64,000 nt of DNA from Patescibacteria group bacterium (GTDB taxonomy: Bacteria; Patescibacteriota; Gracilibacteria; Peribacterales; Peribacteraceae). Below the pieces are notes generated by a model that worked only from the letters and a program-made list of their open reading frames with translations, searched no databases and was not told the DNA's origin. Position numbers and translations under genes: made by a program. The stretch covers positions 1 to 64,000 of the forward strand of contig JAHIYH010000031.1 in assembly GCA_018814875.1 (NCBI GenBank), given 5' to 3'. Positions 21,058-31,167 of the stretch are shown here, piece by piece. The first letter of the stretch is position 1. Each line of letters opens with the position of its first letter.

Positions 21058-22499
21058 CCTTGATGCTGCTGCTGGATAATTTTCCCAATGTACTCTCCCA
21101 TTTTCCATGCTCTTTCCTCTTTGGGGATCGGCTTACATACAGTAGATGTTCTAAAGAAGCTTTCCCCAGTTGTCTCCTCCATCGCCTTTAGAAAGATGCG
21201 CATATCACGCAGTGTGTGGCTTTCTTTGTCATGGAAGATCTTCTGCACTGCGCGTTTACAGTCCTCCTCTGAGCGGATGCGATAAACACCTGGTGCATAT
21301 TGAAAGTATTTATGTCCAAAAAGCATCGCAGGTTTCTGTTTAAATAACGCTTGGAAGCATGCGGTACCGGTGGCAGATGCCACTACTACTGATGCTTTGA
21401 TTAATTCGAAGGAATCCATGTCTCTTGGCATTAGTGTTACAGAAGGTATTGCATGAAGAGCATGATAGAACTCACAATCACGCATCATCTCTCCTTGGTT
21501 AGGATGCTCTTTAACATAAATCCTAACTCCATCAGGAAGGCACGCCGCGAGCAGCTGGACTATCAGTTCCTGATCCGTATACACGCCACCCATCGGGCAG
21601 GTAGTCGCTTCTGGCTGCATGTGAAGGGGAACGTATACGAAAGGAACTTCTAGATCTGGCATTTCCACCAGTTTATCGTAGAGACTTCTCGTTATGTGGT
21701 GGTTCCACTTTCGCTTCCAGAAGTCGACTGAGATGACGGACTTTAAGAAGTAGAGAGGTTTGCGGAGAAGTATGGAAAATGCTATCTGGATCCATTTTGC
21801 GATGAAGCCACGGTGTGCTAAATGCGGGTGATTTTCTATCATGTACCATGGCTTTATTTGGCCGTTTGTATAGATATCGAATGATTCTTCAAACACTGGC
21901 GAGAGAGGCACCTCCATTTCTAGATCTGCATATTCCTTCATGAGTTCCTCTGTTCGGTCACCGATTTCTTTCCCCGCCTCCTTCCAGTTTTCTTCCATAC
22001 TGAACGAATCTGCCATGAAGTGCATGGCTAAATAGATCGTGCGGATACCCTTCAGCTTACATAAATCATAGATTACTAAATCGTAACACTGGTGTGGAAT
22101 ATTATGAGCTAGGTACAAGTCAATCTCCTTTTTATCGAGTACATGATTCCAATAACGTAGGTGCCGGTAGTACTGTCGTTTGCGCTCATCATATGACATG
22201 TCTTTGTAGAGTGCGTATCGACCAACCATTTTTAGAAAGACAGATTCGCAGTGTTGCATGGATTCAATAAGTTCTTCATCCAATGGTGGAATCTCTTGCC
22301 AGTTAACATTCGGATACCGTCCGGCACGCAGATCTACGGCAGACATTGATATGTATTCAACATCTTCTCCAAGATTTGGTATATAAGATGTATCATCACC
22401 AATTGCGATACATGTGTCGATTGTCATATCCTTCAGAGCACCTTCTATCATTGGATTTCCGAAACAATCTCGATTGAATCCCTTAATAATTACATTCAT
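21054..22499 (-). CDS. Capsule polysaccharide synthesis/export-like protein (copy 2)
   Basis: FVYVPLHMQPEATTCPMGG, RIYVKEHPNQ, SATGTACFQALFKQKPAMLFG. Confidence 0.78.
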   Translation of the reverse strand: MNVIIKGFNRDCFGNPMIEGALKDMTIDTCIAIGDDTSYIPNLGEDVEYISMSAVDLRAGRYPNVNWQEIPPLDEELIESMQHCESVFLKMVGRYALYKDMSYDERKRQYYRHLRYWNHVLDKKEIDLYLAHNIPHQCYDLVIYDLCKLKGIRTIYLAMHFMADSFSMEENWKEAGKEIGDRTEELMKEYADLEMEVPLSPVFEESFDIYTNGQIKPWYMIENHPHLAHRGFIAKWIQIAFSILLRKPLYFLKSVISVDFWKRKWNHHITRSLYDKLVEMPDLEVPFVYVPLHMQPEATTCPMGGVYTDQELIVQLLAACLPDGVRIYVKEHPNQGEMMRDCEFYHALHAIPSVTLMPRDMDSFELIKASVVVASATGTACFQALFKQKPAMLFGHKYFQYAPGVYRIRSEEDCKRAVQKIFHDKESHTLRDMRIFLKAMEETTGESFFRTSTVCKPIPKEERAWKMGEYIGKIIQQQHQG

Positions 22500-22536
22500 A
22501 GCGTAATTATGGCAGAAGGATACATCCTGCGCATAA

Positions 22537-23619
22537 CTATTTGTCGATCAATTCCCATGATAATGGAGTGCCACGTTTTATGGCTATAGCTGCGTTTCTC
22601 TTCAAAATATTATGCAGCTCCTTTGGTGGCAGGCCATTGCCTGGGCGAATAGATCGTACATTCTTTTCGGTAATCTCTTCACCTTTGGCAATGTTCTCTA
22701 CGGCATAGAGCGAGCGGCGTAGTGGGGCACAGTCCTTTTCTTGGTCGGAAGGACCATAGCGCACTTCTCCTAATACTTTTTCGTCTACTTCTTGTCGTGA
22801 TGTACCCGATTCAACTGCGCGGACTGAATCGACCATATCTTTAAATTCATTTGGTTCTAGAGAGAATGCAGTGTCCAGACCAGGTTCGTTCCTAGAAAGG
22901 CAGAAATGTTTTTCTATAACGCATGCTCCAAGTGTTACTGCAGCGATAGGCGCATCGAATCCCATTGTGTGATCCGAAAGACCAACAGGCACACTGAATT
23001 GTTTTGCAATGTCGGGGATCGTTCGCAAATTCATTTCCTCCGGTAGTGCAGGATAAGCACTTGTGCACTTAAGAATGACCAGTTCATCGTTACCTTCTTC
23101 TTGTACAGCAGAAACGGCCTCGCGAATTTCTTCCAGTGTCCCCATTCCTGTAGACATGATGATTGGCTTTCCCTTTTTTGCGACATGTTTGATGAGCGGG
23201 ATGTCTACCAATTCAAAAGAAGCGATTTTGTAGGCTGGCACATCCATCTCTTCCAAAAAGTCAGCTGCGGTTGGATCAAATGGTGTCGAGAATAGATCTA
23301 TATCAAGATTTTGTGCTACCTCTTTCAATTTTGGGTACCATTCCCACGGAGTTGATGCTTCCTCATAGAGTTCATAAAGTGTTTTCCCGTCCCAGAGTGT
23401 TCCGTTGATCTTAAATTCTTCTCGGTCAGATTTGATTGTAATTGTGTCTGCCGTGAACGTTTGAAGTTTTGCAGCATCTGCTCCTGCCTCCTTCATAGCG
23501 TGAATAATCTCTACGGCTTTATCGAAACTTTTCCCATGGTTGCCAGACATCTCTGCAATGATATAGGTCGGGTGCCCTGGTCCGATAAGTCGGCCGTTGA
23601 TTGTGATCTCCTTTTTCAT
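22537..23619 (-). CDS. pseI: Pseudaminic acid synthase (NeuB family with SAF domain)
   Basis: TYIIAEMSGNHGKSFDKAVEIIHAMKEAGADAAKLQTFTADTITI; C-terminal SLYAVENIAKGEEITEKNVRSIRPGNGLPP. Confidence 0.92.
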   Translation of the reverse strand: MKKEITINGRLIGPGHPTYIIAEMSGNHGKSFDKAVEIIHAMKEAGADAAKLQTFTADTITIKSDREEFKINGTLWDGKTLYELYEEASTPWEWYPKLKEVAQNLDIDLFSTPFDPTAADFLEEMDVPAYKIASFELVDIPLIKHVAKKGKPIIMSTGMGTLEEIREAVSAVQEEGNDELVILKCTSAYPALPEEMNLRTIPDIAKQFSVPVGLSDHTMGFDAPIAAVTLGACVIEKHFCLSRNEPGLDTAFSLEPNEFKDMVDSVRAVESGTSRQEVDEKVLGEVRYGPSDQEKDCAPLRRSLYAVENIAKGEEITEKNVRSIRPGNGLPPKELHNILKRNAAIAIKRGTPLSWELIDK

Positions 23620-25106
23620 GATTTGAGCATATTGCTTTTAAGAACTAGATGTAGGGAAGGCTCTCCATTAATTTTCGTGATGGCTGTTTCTGTAAATCCA
23701 GATTTAGCGAATACCGCTTTAGAAACTTCATTTTCTGGTTTGATATATGCGTCAATACTTTCAGTGTCTGTTGTTGCAAACATTCGTCTGCATCCATTTG
23801 CGATCAATTCTGTTGCATACTTCTTCCCGCGCATATCTGGAGCGACGCTTACAGAAATTACTGCTCTGTCTCCTTCGATATCGAACCGGACTTGTCCAAC
23901 TAGCTCATCATCCTCATTGTATGCAATAAAGAAACGATGGTTTAGGTCACTAAGTTTCTCCTGATACCACTTAGCGTGAGTATCCCATGGAATTGGATCT
24001 GACGAAAATGATGCATCTCGTGTCTGTGGATCGTTCGCCCACTCAAATGTTATTTTACAGTCTTCCGAGGTTGCGGGGCGTAGCCAGATTTTATTACTGA
24101 ACATTTCCATGCACACGCGTGCAGCACCATGCCCATCTACAAGGCGTATCCCAGCAGAAGACATATCCTCCCGTTCTGAACGGTTATTAAGTAACTGCCG
24201 TAGCGTTTTTGCCAAGACGTGATGTGAAATTTTTGTATGATGTCCGAGATTTATTCCAGCGCCTGCCGCCTCAATTCCTTCTGCGACGGCTTTCTGATTG
24301 TCTGAGATGATCATTATCATCATAGGGAGGCCCATGTATGCAAGTTCATAGCAGGTTGTTCCTCCACTGGTTATGGCGAGATCGGCCCATGTCATTAGTT
24401 CGTGCATGTTAGATGCGTCGATAACCACTTCCATAGATGCTTTGTTGCACGCATCTTGCAGCACTTTTAGATGTGGATTTGTTCCTCCTACCACAACCCT
24501 AACTTCTACGTTCTCAAGGTTACGTAGTGCTTCTATGACCATACCTGTTATATTTTCAGAATCTGCTCCGCCAAACGTTACAAGAATCTTGGAAGCAGTG
24601 TCCTGTATTTTGCGTTTCTTGTGCGCGGATACAAATTCTTGTCGAAGGAGTGCGTAGCGTGTTCCTAGGAGAAGTTTGGTTGATACTTCTCTACTTTTGT
24701 AAAAAATATCAGATGCATAAATATTTTGATTCAGAATGATGTCTGAGCTGTAGTATTTTGCATGACCGTAATCATCGATGAATAAAATCTTCAAGTTTTG
24801 CTCCTTAAGATGTTGTTGGTAATCCGCATCGAAGGAATATCCATCTACAATAATCCATTGGGCTCCAATATCTTTTGCCTTCTTTGCCACTTCTTCTGCG
24901 TCTTCTTGCCCGTAGGGGGTGGCGGAAAGTGCAACAACCTCACAGTTATTTTTCTTTAGCCTATCTGCGAGTGATGGCGTAATTTTGGAAGTGATAAATA
25001 CAGATTGCCCATCAGTTTTCTGGAGAGCTTGTGCGAGTGCAAGGCATCGCATTACATGACCGGTTCCAATTTTAGGGCTGGCATCGGAGCGGAAAAGAAT
25101 GTTCAT
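23616..25106 (-). CDS. pseG: PseG-type UDP-sugar hydrolase fused to a GNAT (PseH-like) acetyltransferase
   Basis: FRSDASPKIGTGHVMRCLALAQAL plus ITSGGTTCYELAYMGLP, followed by LRPATSEDCKITFEWANDPQTRDASF...GKKYATELI. Confidence 0.9.
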   Translation of the reverse strand: MNILFRSDASPKIGTGHVMRCLALAQALQKTDGQSVFITSKITPSLADRLKKNNCEVVALSATPYGQEDAEEVAKKAKDIGAQWIIVDGYSFDADYQQHLKEQNLKILFIDDYGHAKYYSSDIILNQNIYASDIFYKSREVSTKLLLGTRYALLRQEFVSAHKKRKIQDTASKILVTFGGADSENITGMVIEALRNLENVEVRVVVGGTNPHLKVLQDACNKASMEVVIDASNMHELMTWADLAITSGGTTCYELAYMGLPMMIMIISDNQKAVAEGIEAAGAGINLGHHTKISHHVLAKTLRQLLNNRSEREDMSSAGIRLVDGHGAARVCMEMFSNKIWLRPATSEDCKITFEWANDPQTRDASFSSDPIPWDTHAKWYQEKLSDLNHRFFIAYNEDDELVGQVRFDIEGDRAVISVSVAPDMRGKKYATELIANGCRRMFATTDTESIDAYIKPENEVSKAVFAKSGFTETAITKINGEPSLHLVLKSNMLKS

Positions 25107-25124
25107 TTGCGAGGCGGAAAATAT

Positions 25125-25862
25125 TTACATGTATTGACCTGCATCAACTACAACAACCTGGCCAGTGATGTGTCGTGCATCTTCACTGCACAGAAAGGAA
25201 ACAACGGGAGCAATGTCCTCGGGCTGCCCAAGGCGTTTTATTGCACACTCTCTTAGAACAAGTTCACGAACGGAATCGGGAGTGTTTTTTTGAGAAGGTG
25301 TTTCTATGAAGCCGGGAGCAACAAGATTAACATTGATGTTGTATTCTCCCATCTCAATTGCTGCTGCCTTAACTAGTCCTGTTAGCCCGGCCTTTGCGGC
25401 GTTGTAGCTTGCAGTACCTTTACGTCCTCGTAATCCGTTAATCGATCCGATGGAGACAATCTTCCCTTCTTTCTGTTTGATAAATGCGGGAGCTACTGCG
25501 TGGATGTAGTTGAACGTTCCTTTTAAGCACACATCAATCACGTTATCCCAATCTGACTCCGAAAGTTCCCACAGAGGAGCTATGCGTGCAAAGCCTGCGT
25601 TGCAGACAAGAACATGAAGGCCACCAAGTTTTTCTTGTACTTCGGAAACTATGTCCTTGGCTCGCGCAAAGTCAGAGGCATCCGCCTGGAGTGCCAGTGC
25701 CTTCTGTCCCATTGATTCCACTTCCTTCACAAGTTCTGCTGCAGCTTTTGCATCTTTAACATAAGTCAGCGCAACATCATTTCCTGCCTGTGCAAGAGAG
25801 CGAACGATCTGGGCTCCCAAGCCCCTAGATCCTCCCGTAACAAGTGCAACACGGTTACTCAT
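25125..25862 (-). CDS. SDR family oxidoreductase (FabG-like)
   Basis: VALVTGGSRGLGAQIV, YNAAKAGLTGLVKAAAIEM. Confidence 0.92.
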   Translation of the reverse strand: MSNRVALVTGGSRGLGAQIVRSLAQAGNDVALTYVKDAKAAAELVKEVESMGQKALALQADASDFARAKDIVSEVQEKLGGLHVLVCNAGFARIAPLWELSESDWDNVIDVCLKGTFNYIHAVAPAFIKQKEGKIVSIGSINGLRGRKGTASYNAAKAGLTGLVKAAAIEMGEYNINVNLVAPGFIETPSQKNTPDSVRELVLRECAIKRLGQPEDIAPVVSFLCSEDARHITGQVVVVDAGQYM

Positions 25863-25917
25863 AAGGCAATGCTAGCACACCACTCCGCGTTTAAAACGTT
25901 ATTAGTGTTCAAATATT

Positions 25918-26925
25918 TCATTTTTCCTTGCTCATTTTTGACTGAATTCTGGCCTTCAATGCGATATCAAGTGCCTGTGTTGCTTCCATTAGATTGCATT
26001 GTGGAGAGCGCCTATCCGCTATGCAGCTTAGGAAATGATTTACTTCATCAATGTACATCTGATTGATGTCGTACCCTTCTGGTTCGGGGTATGAATCTAC
26101 CAAGGTTCCTTTTACATCCTGCACATCTACCTTCTTTTTATTGATATCCCATGTAATGGATCCATCGGTTCCATTAAAAATGCAGTATCGTTTGTATTCG
26201 TGTTCCGTAAAGCTGAGATGTACGTTGCTTTCCGATCCACTTCCATGCCAGAGAACTAGATCTGCAGTTCCCTCTACTGATGGCAGATCAATGTCAGTTG
26301 CTGGCTTACTTGTTGTACTAACAAGAGTTGCAGGTCCCAGATACCAAAGTGCTAGGTCAATTTCATGGATGCAGTCCAAAATGGCACCGCCCTGCTCAGG
26401 ATCTGCACTGTAGCTTTGGCGATAATCTTGCTGAGGTTTCCAATCTGGAAGGTAAGAGCCTGTATAAATATAAGCCTGTTTTACAGATCCGATTCTGCCT
26501 TCATTTAGTAATCTCTTGACGGTTGCCGGACCATGGTGGAAGCGCATGTTGCAGCCGACCATGCAGGTGAGGCCTCTTTCTTCTACTTCCTGCGTTAATT
26601 CTTTGATATGTTCTTTATTAATAGAGAGTGGCTTTTCGATAAAGAGGTTCATATTTGCTTTTGCTGCATTGAGTGCCTGAGTGATGTGAAACTTTGTTGG
26701 AGAACATATGAAAACAATGTCCGGCTTCTGCTCCTTAAGAGCAGCTTCTAAGTCAGCATATGATTTGCAGTCCAATTTCTCTACAGCTGATTTCAGATTT
26801 GCTTCATTTGGATCACATACAGAAAGCTGCTTAATTCCTAGATTGTTCAGATTTTTGAGATGTCTCTTCCCGATAGATCCAGCACCACTAACAAGTACTA
26901 CGAGATCTGAGAAGTAGTTATTCAT
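25918..26925 (-). CDS. Gfo/Idh/MocA family oxidoreductase
   Basis: VLVSGAGSIGKRHLKNL, LFIEKPLS. Confidence 0.92.
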   Translation of the reverse strand: MNNYFSDLVVLVSGAGSIGKRHLKNLNNLGIKQLSVCDPNEANLKSAVEKLDCKSYADLEAALKEQKPDIVFICSPTKFHITQALNAAKANMNLFIEKPLSINKEHIKELTQEVEERGLTCMVGCNMRFHHGPATVKRLLNEGRIGSVKQAYIYTGSYLPDWKPQQDYRQSYSADPEQGGAILDCIHEIDLALWYLGPATLVSTTSKPATDIDLPSVEGTADLVLWHGSGSESNVHLSFTEHEYKRYCIFNGTDGSITWDINKKKVDVQDVKGTLVDSYPEPEGYDINQMYIDEVNHFLSCIADRRSPQCNLMEATQALDIALKARIQSKMSKEK

Positions 26926-26926
26926 A

Positions 26927-28126
26927 TTATTTTCGGTAGTAATTATACACTTTCTTTACCGCTTCTATCACGTCCGATACATCGTCGTCGCTCATTCCCG
27001 AAAAAATTGGTAGAGAGATGATCTGTTCATATGCCGTTTCGGCTACGGGGAACATGCCCTGTTTTGTGTCGAAGTGTTCGCGGTAGAACGGGTGTAAATG
27101 CACTGGAATGTAGTGCACATTCACACCAATGTTTTCCGCGTTCAATGCTTTAAAGATATCATCGCGCGTAGCAGTGAGCACATTGGTATTCAATTTAACA
27201 ACGTATAAATGATATGCGTGAGACACGCCTTTGCGCACGGCAAGTGGTGTAATTGCGTCGATATTTTCAAATGCCGTATTGTAGATATTTGCAATCTCCT
27301 GACGGCGTACAGTCCACGTGGGAACTTTACTAAGCTGACTTATGCCAAGTGCGCATTGGAAATCTGTTAGGCGGTAGTTGTATCCTAGGTTAGACATCTC
27401 ATAAAACCATGAACCAGCGTTATGTCGCTCACGGTGATCGCTAGTTATACAGTGGTTCCTAAATTTCCGCATGACCTGCGCAAAATGAACGTTGTTTGTT
27501 GTGATCATTCCTCCTTCTCCAGTTGTTATAGGCTTAACTGCGTGGAAGCTGAAAACATTGAGATCGGCAAGCGATCCGACAGGTTGTCCTTTATACGTTC
27601 CTCCCAATGAATGGCATGCATCAGAAACAAGAGGGATGCTGTGGCGGTCTGCAATGGAACGAAGTGCGTCGTAATTACATGGTTGTCCGGCATAGTCTAC
27701 AGAAATTATAGCTTTCGTTTTTTTTGTTATTAAATCTTCTACTTTTTCAGGATCAATAAGCAGTGTGTCAGGTTCACAGTCTACAAACACTGGTGTTCCA
27801 TTCTGAAAGACTACAGCATTTGCTGTTGCTGCAAATGTCATTGTTGGCACGATAACTTCATCGCCATCTGTTATTTGCAGTGCAAACATTGCAGCGTGGA
27901 GCGCTGCTGTTCCACTGTTTACAGCAACAGCTTCCTTTTCAGATACGAAGAATGCAAACGCCTCCTCAAATTCATTAATCTTTGGTCCTGTGGTTAGCCA
28001 ATCAGATTTAAGAACCTCCGTGACAGCCTGAATATCCCCATCATTCACTGACTGACGACTGTATGGTAGACGCGTTTTTCGAATGGGTGATCCGCCGTGT
28101 AAGGCAATTGATGATTTATCAGACAT
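26927..28126 (-). CDS. pseC: UDP-4-amino-4,6-dideoxy-N-acetyl-beta-L-altrosamine transaminase (DegT/DnrJ family)
   Basis: LHGGSPIRKTRLPYSRQSVNDGDIQAV, VNSGTAALHAAMFAL, FSFHAVKPITTGEGGMI. Confidence 0.88.
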   Translation of the reverse strand: MSDKSSIALHGGSPIRKTRLPYSRQSVNDGDIQAVTEVLKSDWLTTGPKINEFEEAFAFFVSEKEAVAVNSGTAALHAAMFALQITDGDEVIVPTMTFAATANAVVFQNGTPVFVDCEPDTLLIDPEKVEDLITKKTKAIISVDYAGQPCNYDALRSIADRHSIPLVSDACHSLGGTYKGQPVGSLADLNVFSFHAVKPITTGEGGMITTNNVHFAQVMRKFRNHCITSDHRERHNAGSWFYEMSNLGYNYRLTDFQCALGISQLSKVPTWTVRRQEIANIYNTAFENIDAITPLAVRKGVSHAYHLYVVKLNTNVLTATRDDIFKALNAENIGVNVHYIPVHLHPFYREHFDTKQGMFPVAETAYEQIISLPIFSGMSDDDVSDVIEAVKKVYNYYRK

Positions 28127-28201
28127 AGGGGTTAGTATAGTACCATTACGCTTTCCATCATGCCTTTTCTCGTCCCATGGTTCCAGCTGCTTTCCTAGCT
28201 A

Positions 28202-29167
28202 CTATTCAAACCCTTTGATCTCATCTGTTGTTAGCCATTCTTTATTGGTATCGCTGGCATACCGGAATCCTTCAGGCACATTTGGTTCCGGCCATTTTTT
28301 GTCTGACCACGATGAAGCCTCTGGTTGAATTATATATAAATCATCGTATTCAACTGTGTGACGCGCCTCGTCTTCCGAAAGAAGCACTTCATGCAATTTT
28401 TCTCCTGGGCGAATGCCAACAATTTTCCTCTTACACTCTGGAGCGATGGCTTCGGCGAGATCCAACATTTTCATGCTGGGGATTTTTGGGACGAATACTT
28501 CTCCGCCTTGCATTTCTTCTAAGCAGCGCACTACAAAATGTACCCCTTGATCTAGTGTGATCCAAAAACGTGTCATGCGGTCATCGGTCAAAGTGATTTC
28601 CCCTGTTTCACGTTGCTTCTGAAAAAGAGGAATGACACTACCGCGGCTACCAATAACGTTACCGTACCGCACACAGCTAAATGTTGTTCTTCCTTGCCCG
28701 GAGTAGGCATTGCTACGGGTGAAAAGTTTTTCTGCACACAACTTTGTTGCTCCGTAGAGGTTAATTGGATTCACAGCTTTGTCGGTACTCAATGCAATTA
28801 CACGCTTTACCCCTGTATTAAGTGAGGCATTGATGACATTTTGTGCGCCAATGATATTTGTTTGCACTGCTTCTATAGGGTTGTATTCACATGCAGGAAC
28901 ATGTTTCAAGGCTGCAGCATGAATTACAAAGTCTATATCGTGCATTGCTCTATGAAGCCTATCGCAGTCTCGCACATCACCGATAAAGTAGCGCATGCAC
29001 GGAGCATCAAATCCATCTTGGTACATGTCGTGCTGCTTTTTCTCATCACGGCTGAAGATCACGAGTTTCTTAGGCTTATATTCGCGAAGCATCACTTCCG
29101 CAAACTTCTTTCCAAATGAGCCAGTCCCACCAGTAATAAGGATGGAAGATTTACTATAATCGATCAT
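28202..29167 (-). CDS. pseB: UDP-N-acetylglucosamine 4,6-dehydratase (inverting)
   Basis: SILITGGTGSFGKKFAEVML, VIHAAALKHVPACEYNPIEAVQTNIIGAQNVI; start refined to MIDYSKSS. Confidence 0.93.
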   Translation of the reverse strand: MIDYSKSSILITGGTGSFGKKFAEVMLREYKPKKLVIFSRDEKKQHDMYQDGFDAPCMRYFIGDVRDCDRLHRAMHDIDFVIHAAALKHVPACEYNPIEAVQTNIIGAQNVINASLNTGVKRVIALSTDKAVNPINLYGATKLCAEKLFTRSNAYSGQGRTTFSCVRYGNVIGSRGSVIPLFQKQRETGEITLTDDRMTRFWITLDQGVHFVVRCLEEMQGGEVFVPKIPSMKMLDLAEAIAPECKRKIVGIRPGEKLHEVLLSEDEARHTVEYDDLYIIQPEASSWSDKKWPEPNVPEGFRYASDTNKEWLTTDEIKGFE

Positions 29168-29270
29168 ACCCGCGTACCCTACCATAGGATTAATGTGTTT
29201 AGCTGCTATTTTCTTTGTGTATTTTTCATTACAAGTTCTTTATAAATCTCAATATCCTCTTAATCGTAGG

Positions 29271-30005
29271 TCAGCGCAGTAGTTCATGATTAGTACTATG
29301 CTCAACATTTTCATTTTCACTAACAAACTTCAAAAACTTTTCCAGATTGTCCCACATTCCATACTTTTCAATTTCCCAACTATGTCCCCACAAATGGAAA
29401 AATGGTTGATCAGTTTTCTGCGCATATGTGAACAGTGCTTTGGCAAGACTAAGCCAGCTTAAACAGGAACTTGGTGATAGTCTTAGTTCTATCATTCTTG
29501 GTGCGAAGATGCGCAGGCGGGCGCAAATATCAATCGGGTGCCACCAGCGTGTGAATTTTTTTCTAAGCGGGAACGGGTATACCTGCAATGTTGTTGGAGA
29601 TCCAAAAGGATCGTTTGCGGAAAATAGAAGTTGCTCAACGGTTCTTGCTCCGCTGAAACCGGCATTCGCCACAAGTGATCTGATTTGAGGATTTTCATCT
29701 CCGTATGGATAACAGAATGAATGACACGGTTTTTTTGTGATACTTTCTATCCATCGTTTCGATTCTTCTATTTCCCTTTGTGCTTCTTGCGGCTCAAGTC
29801 TCGTCAACTTAGGATGCGTCATGGTGTGAGCACCAATTTCATGTCGATCAGAAATGGATTTAATTTCTTCATTCGTTAGTGCATGCTTTTCGTGTGTAGA
29901 AGGAGGGGAAACATAGAACGTTCCTTTTACCGAATATTTATCTAAGAGCTCAGCAAGTCGCATGTCATCTTTTCGGCCGTCGTCCCAAGAGGTGGTGAAA
30001 ATCAT
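29271..30005 (-). CDS. Polysaccharide deacetylase family protein
   Basis: TSWDDGRKDDMRLAELL, IGAHTMTHPKLTRL, SFCYPYGD. Confidence 0.88.
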   Translation of the reverse strand: MIFTTSWDDGRKDDMRLAELLDKYSVKGTFYVSPPSTHEKHALTNEEIKSISDRHEIGAHTMTHPKLTRLEPQEAQREIEESKRWIESITKKPCHSFCYPYGDENPQIRSLVANAGFSGARTVEQLLFSANDPFGSPTTLQVYPFPLRKKFTRWWHPIDICARLRIFAPRMIELRLSPSSCLSWLSLAKALFTYAQKTDQPFFHLWGHSWEIEKYGMWDNLEKFLKFVSENENVEHSTNHELLR

Positions 30006-30032
30006 GGGGATACTGTAGCGGAAACAATCTAT

Positions 30033-30090
30033 CGTTACTTCGTTATTTCGTTATTTCGAGACAACGAAGTAACGAGATAATGAAATAACG
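30033..30090. repeat. Word-repeat hairpin (GTTA(C/T)TTCG words)
   Basis: CGTTACTTCGTTATTTCGTTATTTCG (30033-30058)/CGAAGTAACGAGATAATGAAATAACG (30065-30090). Confidence 0.85.
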
Positions 30091-30099
30091 TCGCTGTGG

Positions 30100-31167
30100 T
30101 CACGGATAAATCGCCAGTGGCAACCACTCATTCTTGCCAATAAGTCTTCTCGCTCTGAAAATAATAAACCTAAGCAGCCTATTTCCATGAGCCGAATAAC
30201 GTACGAAAGGTTTAAGTTCTCCTCCAAAACTTAATTTGAATTTTGTAATTCCAAAACGCTCATCATTAGGATCGTCAGTACCTCCGGACATGTTGTACAA
30301 ACTGTATCCTCCTTTAATAGCATCAGAGATGACAGCCCATTGTAGTGCGTTACCAGCATAAAGGTTGCGACCCTCTTCGGTCAGAACGCCACTCCTATAT
30401 AGGAGTCCTTTTCCAGAATACAAAATCAGTACACCTCCGACTGTGTGTCCTTCGTGTTTTGCAAGGAAGAGTTTGATCATGTTCTTCTTTGTAAGTGTGT
30501 CCCAGACGGTTTGTAGCGATCTTACCGAATTGAGATGTTGTTTACTCAGGCTCTTCCTTTTGACCAAGTCACTTTGGATTGATTGATACACCTCAAGGTC
30601 GTTGCGCGAACCTTCAATCACACTCACGCCATTCTTATTGCTTTTATTAATTTGGTTTCGCGCTTTCTGTTCCACTACTTCGTTAAGCATTTTGTGCTCG
30701 TCAGATATGAGTGGGATGATAGGTGTCCACTTGGTTGTGTGCTTAGTTGGTGGCAGGGGAGGAAGAGCTGATCCAAAATCAGGCGAGGCGTAGATTGTTA
30801 GCTTCAGTGAGCGTCTTTTCTTGAATTCGGCAATGAGCTCATCCAAAAGTTTTTTGGCTACAATAAGCCGAAAATCGGCAGGCAGTGTATCAAGAACTAC
30901 AGGGCCTCCGCCTCCTCCACTCTCTCCGCTTAAGATAGTCATGGAAACTGGTCCTATTTTCCATTCAAAGGCCTGAAGGGCTCCAACAGGTTTATCACCT
31001 TGTTTTACCAGAAGGCGGATTGGTTTTATTCCCTTTATTGATCTCATAACTTCTCCCCACTCCCAGGTCTGGTTTACCTCTGGCTTGGATGAAGCTGAAA
31101 TAATCTGGTCCCATTCCTGAGGTTCTGGCCTGCTGGTAATGCTTAAATCTTCCATAGCTGAGAACAT
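30100..31167 (-). CDS. FemAB-type / GNAT (Acetyltransf_6-like) protein
   Basis: KARNQINKSNKNGVSVIEG, YRSGVLTEEGRNLYAGNALQWAVISDAIKGGYSLYNMSG. Confidence 0.8.
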   Translation of the reverse strand: MFSAMEDLSITSRPEPQEWDQIISASSKPEVNQTWEWGEVMRSIKGIKPIRLLVKQGDKPVGALQAFEWKIGPVSMTILSGESGGGGGPVVLDTLPADFRLIVAKKLLDELIAEFKKRRSLKLTIYASPDFGSALPPLPPTKHTTKWTPIIPLISDEHKMLNEVVEQKARNQINKSNKNGVSVIEGSRNDLEVYQSIQSDLVKRKSLSKQHLNSVRSLQTVWDTLTKKNMIKLFLAKHEGHTVGGVLILYSGKGLLYRSGVLTEEGRNLYAGNALQWAVISDAIKGGYSLYNMSGGTDDPNDERFGITKFKLSFGGELKPFVRYSAHGNRLLRFIIFRARRLIGKNEWLPLAIYP

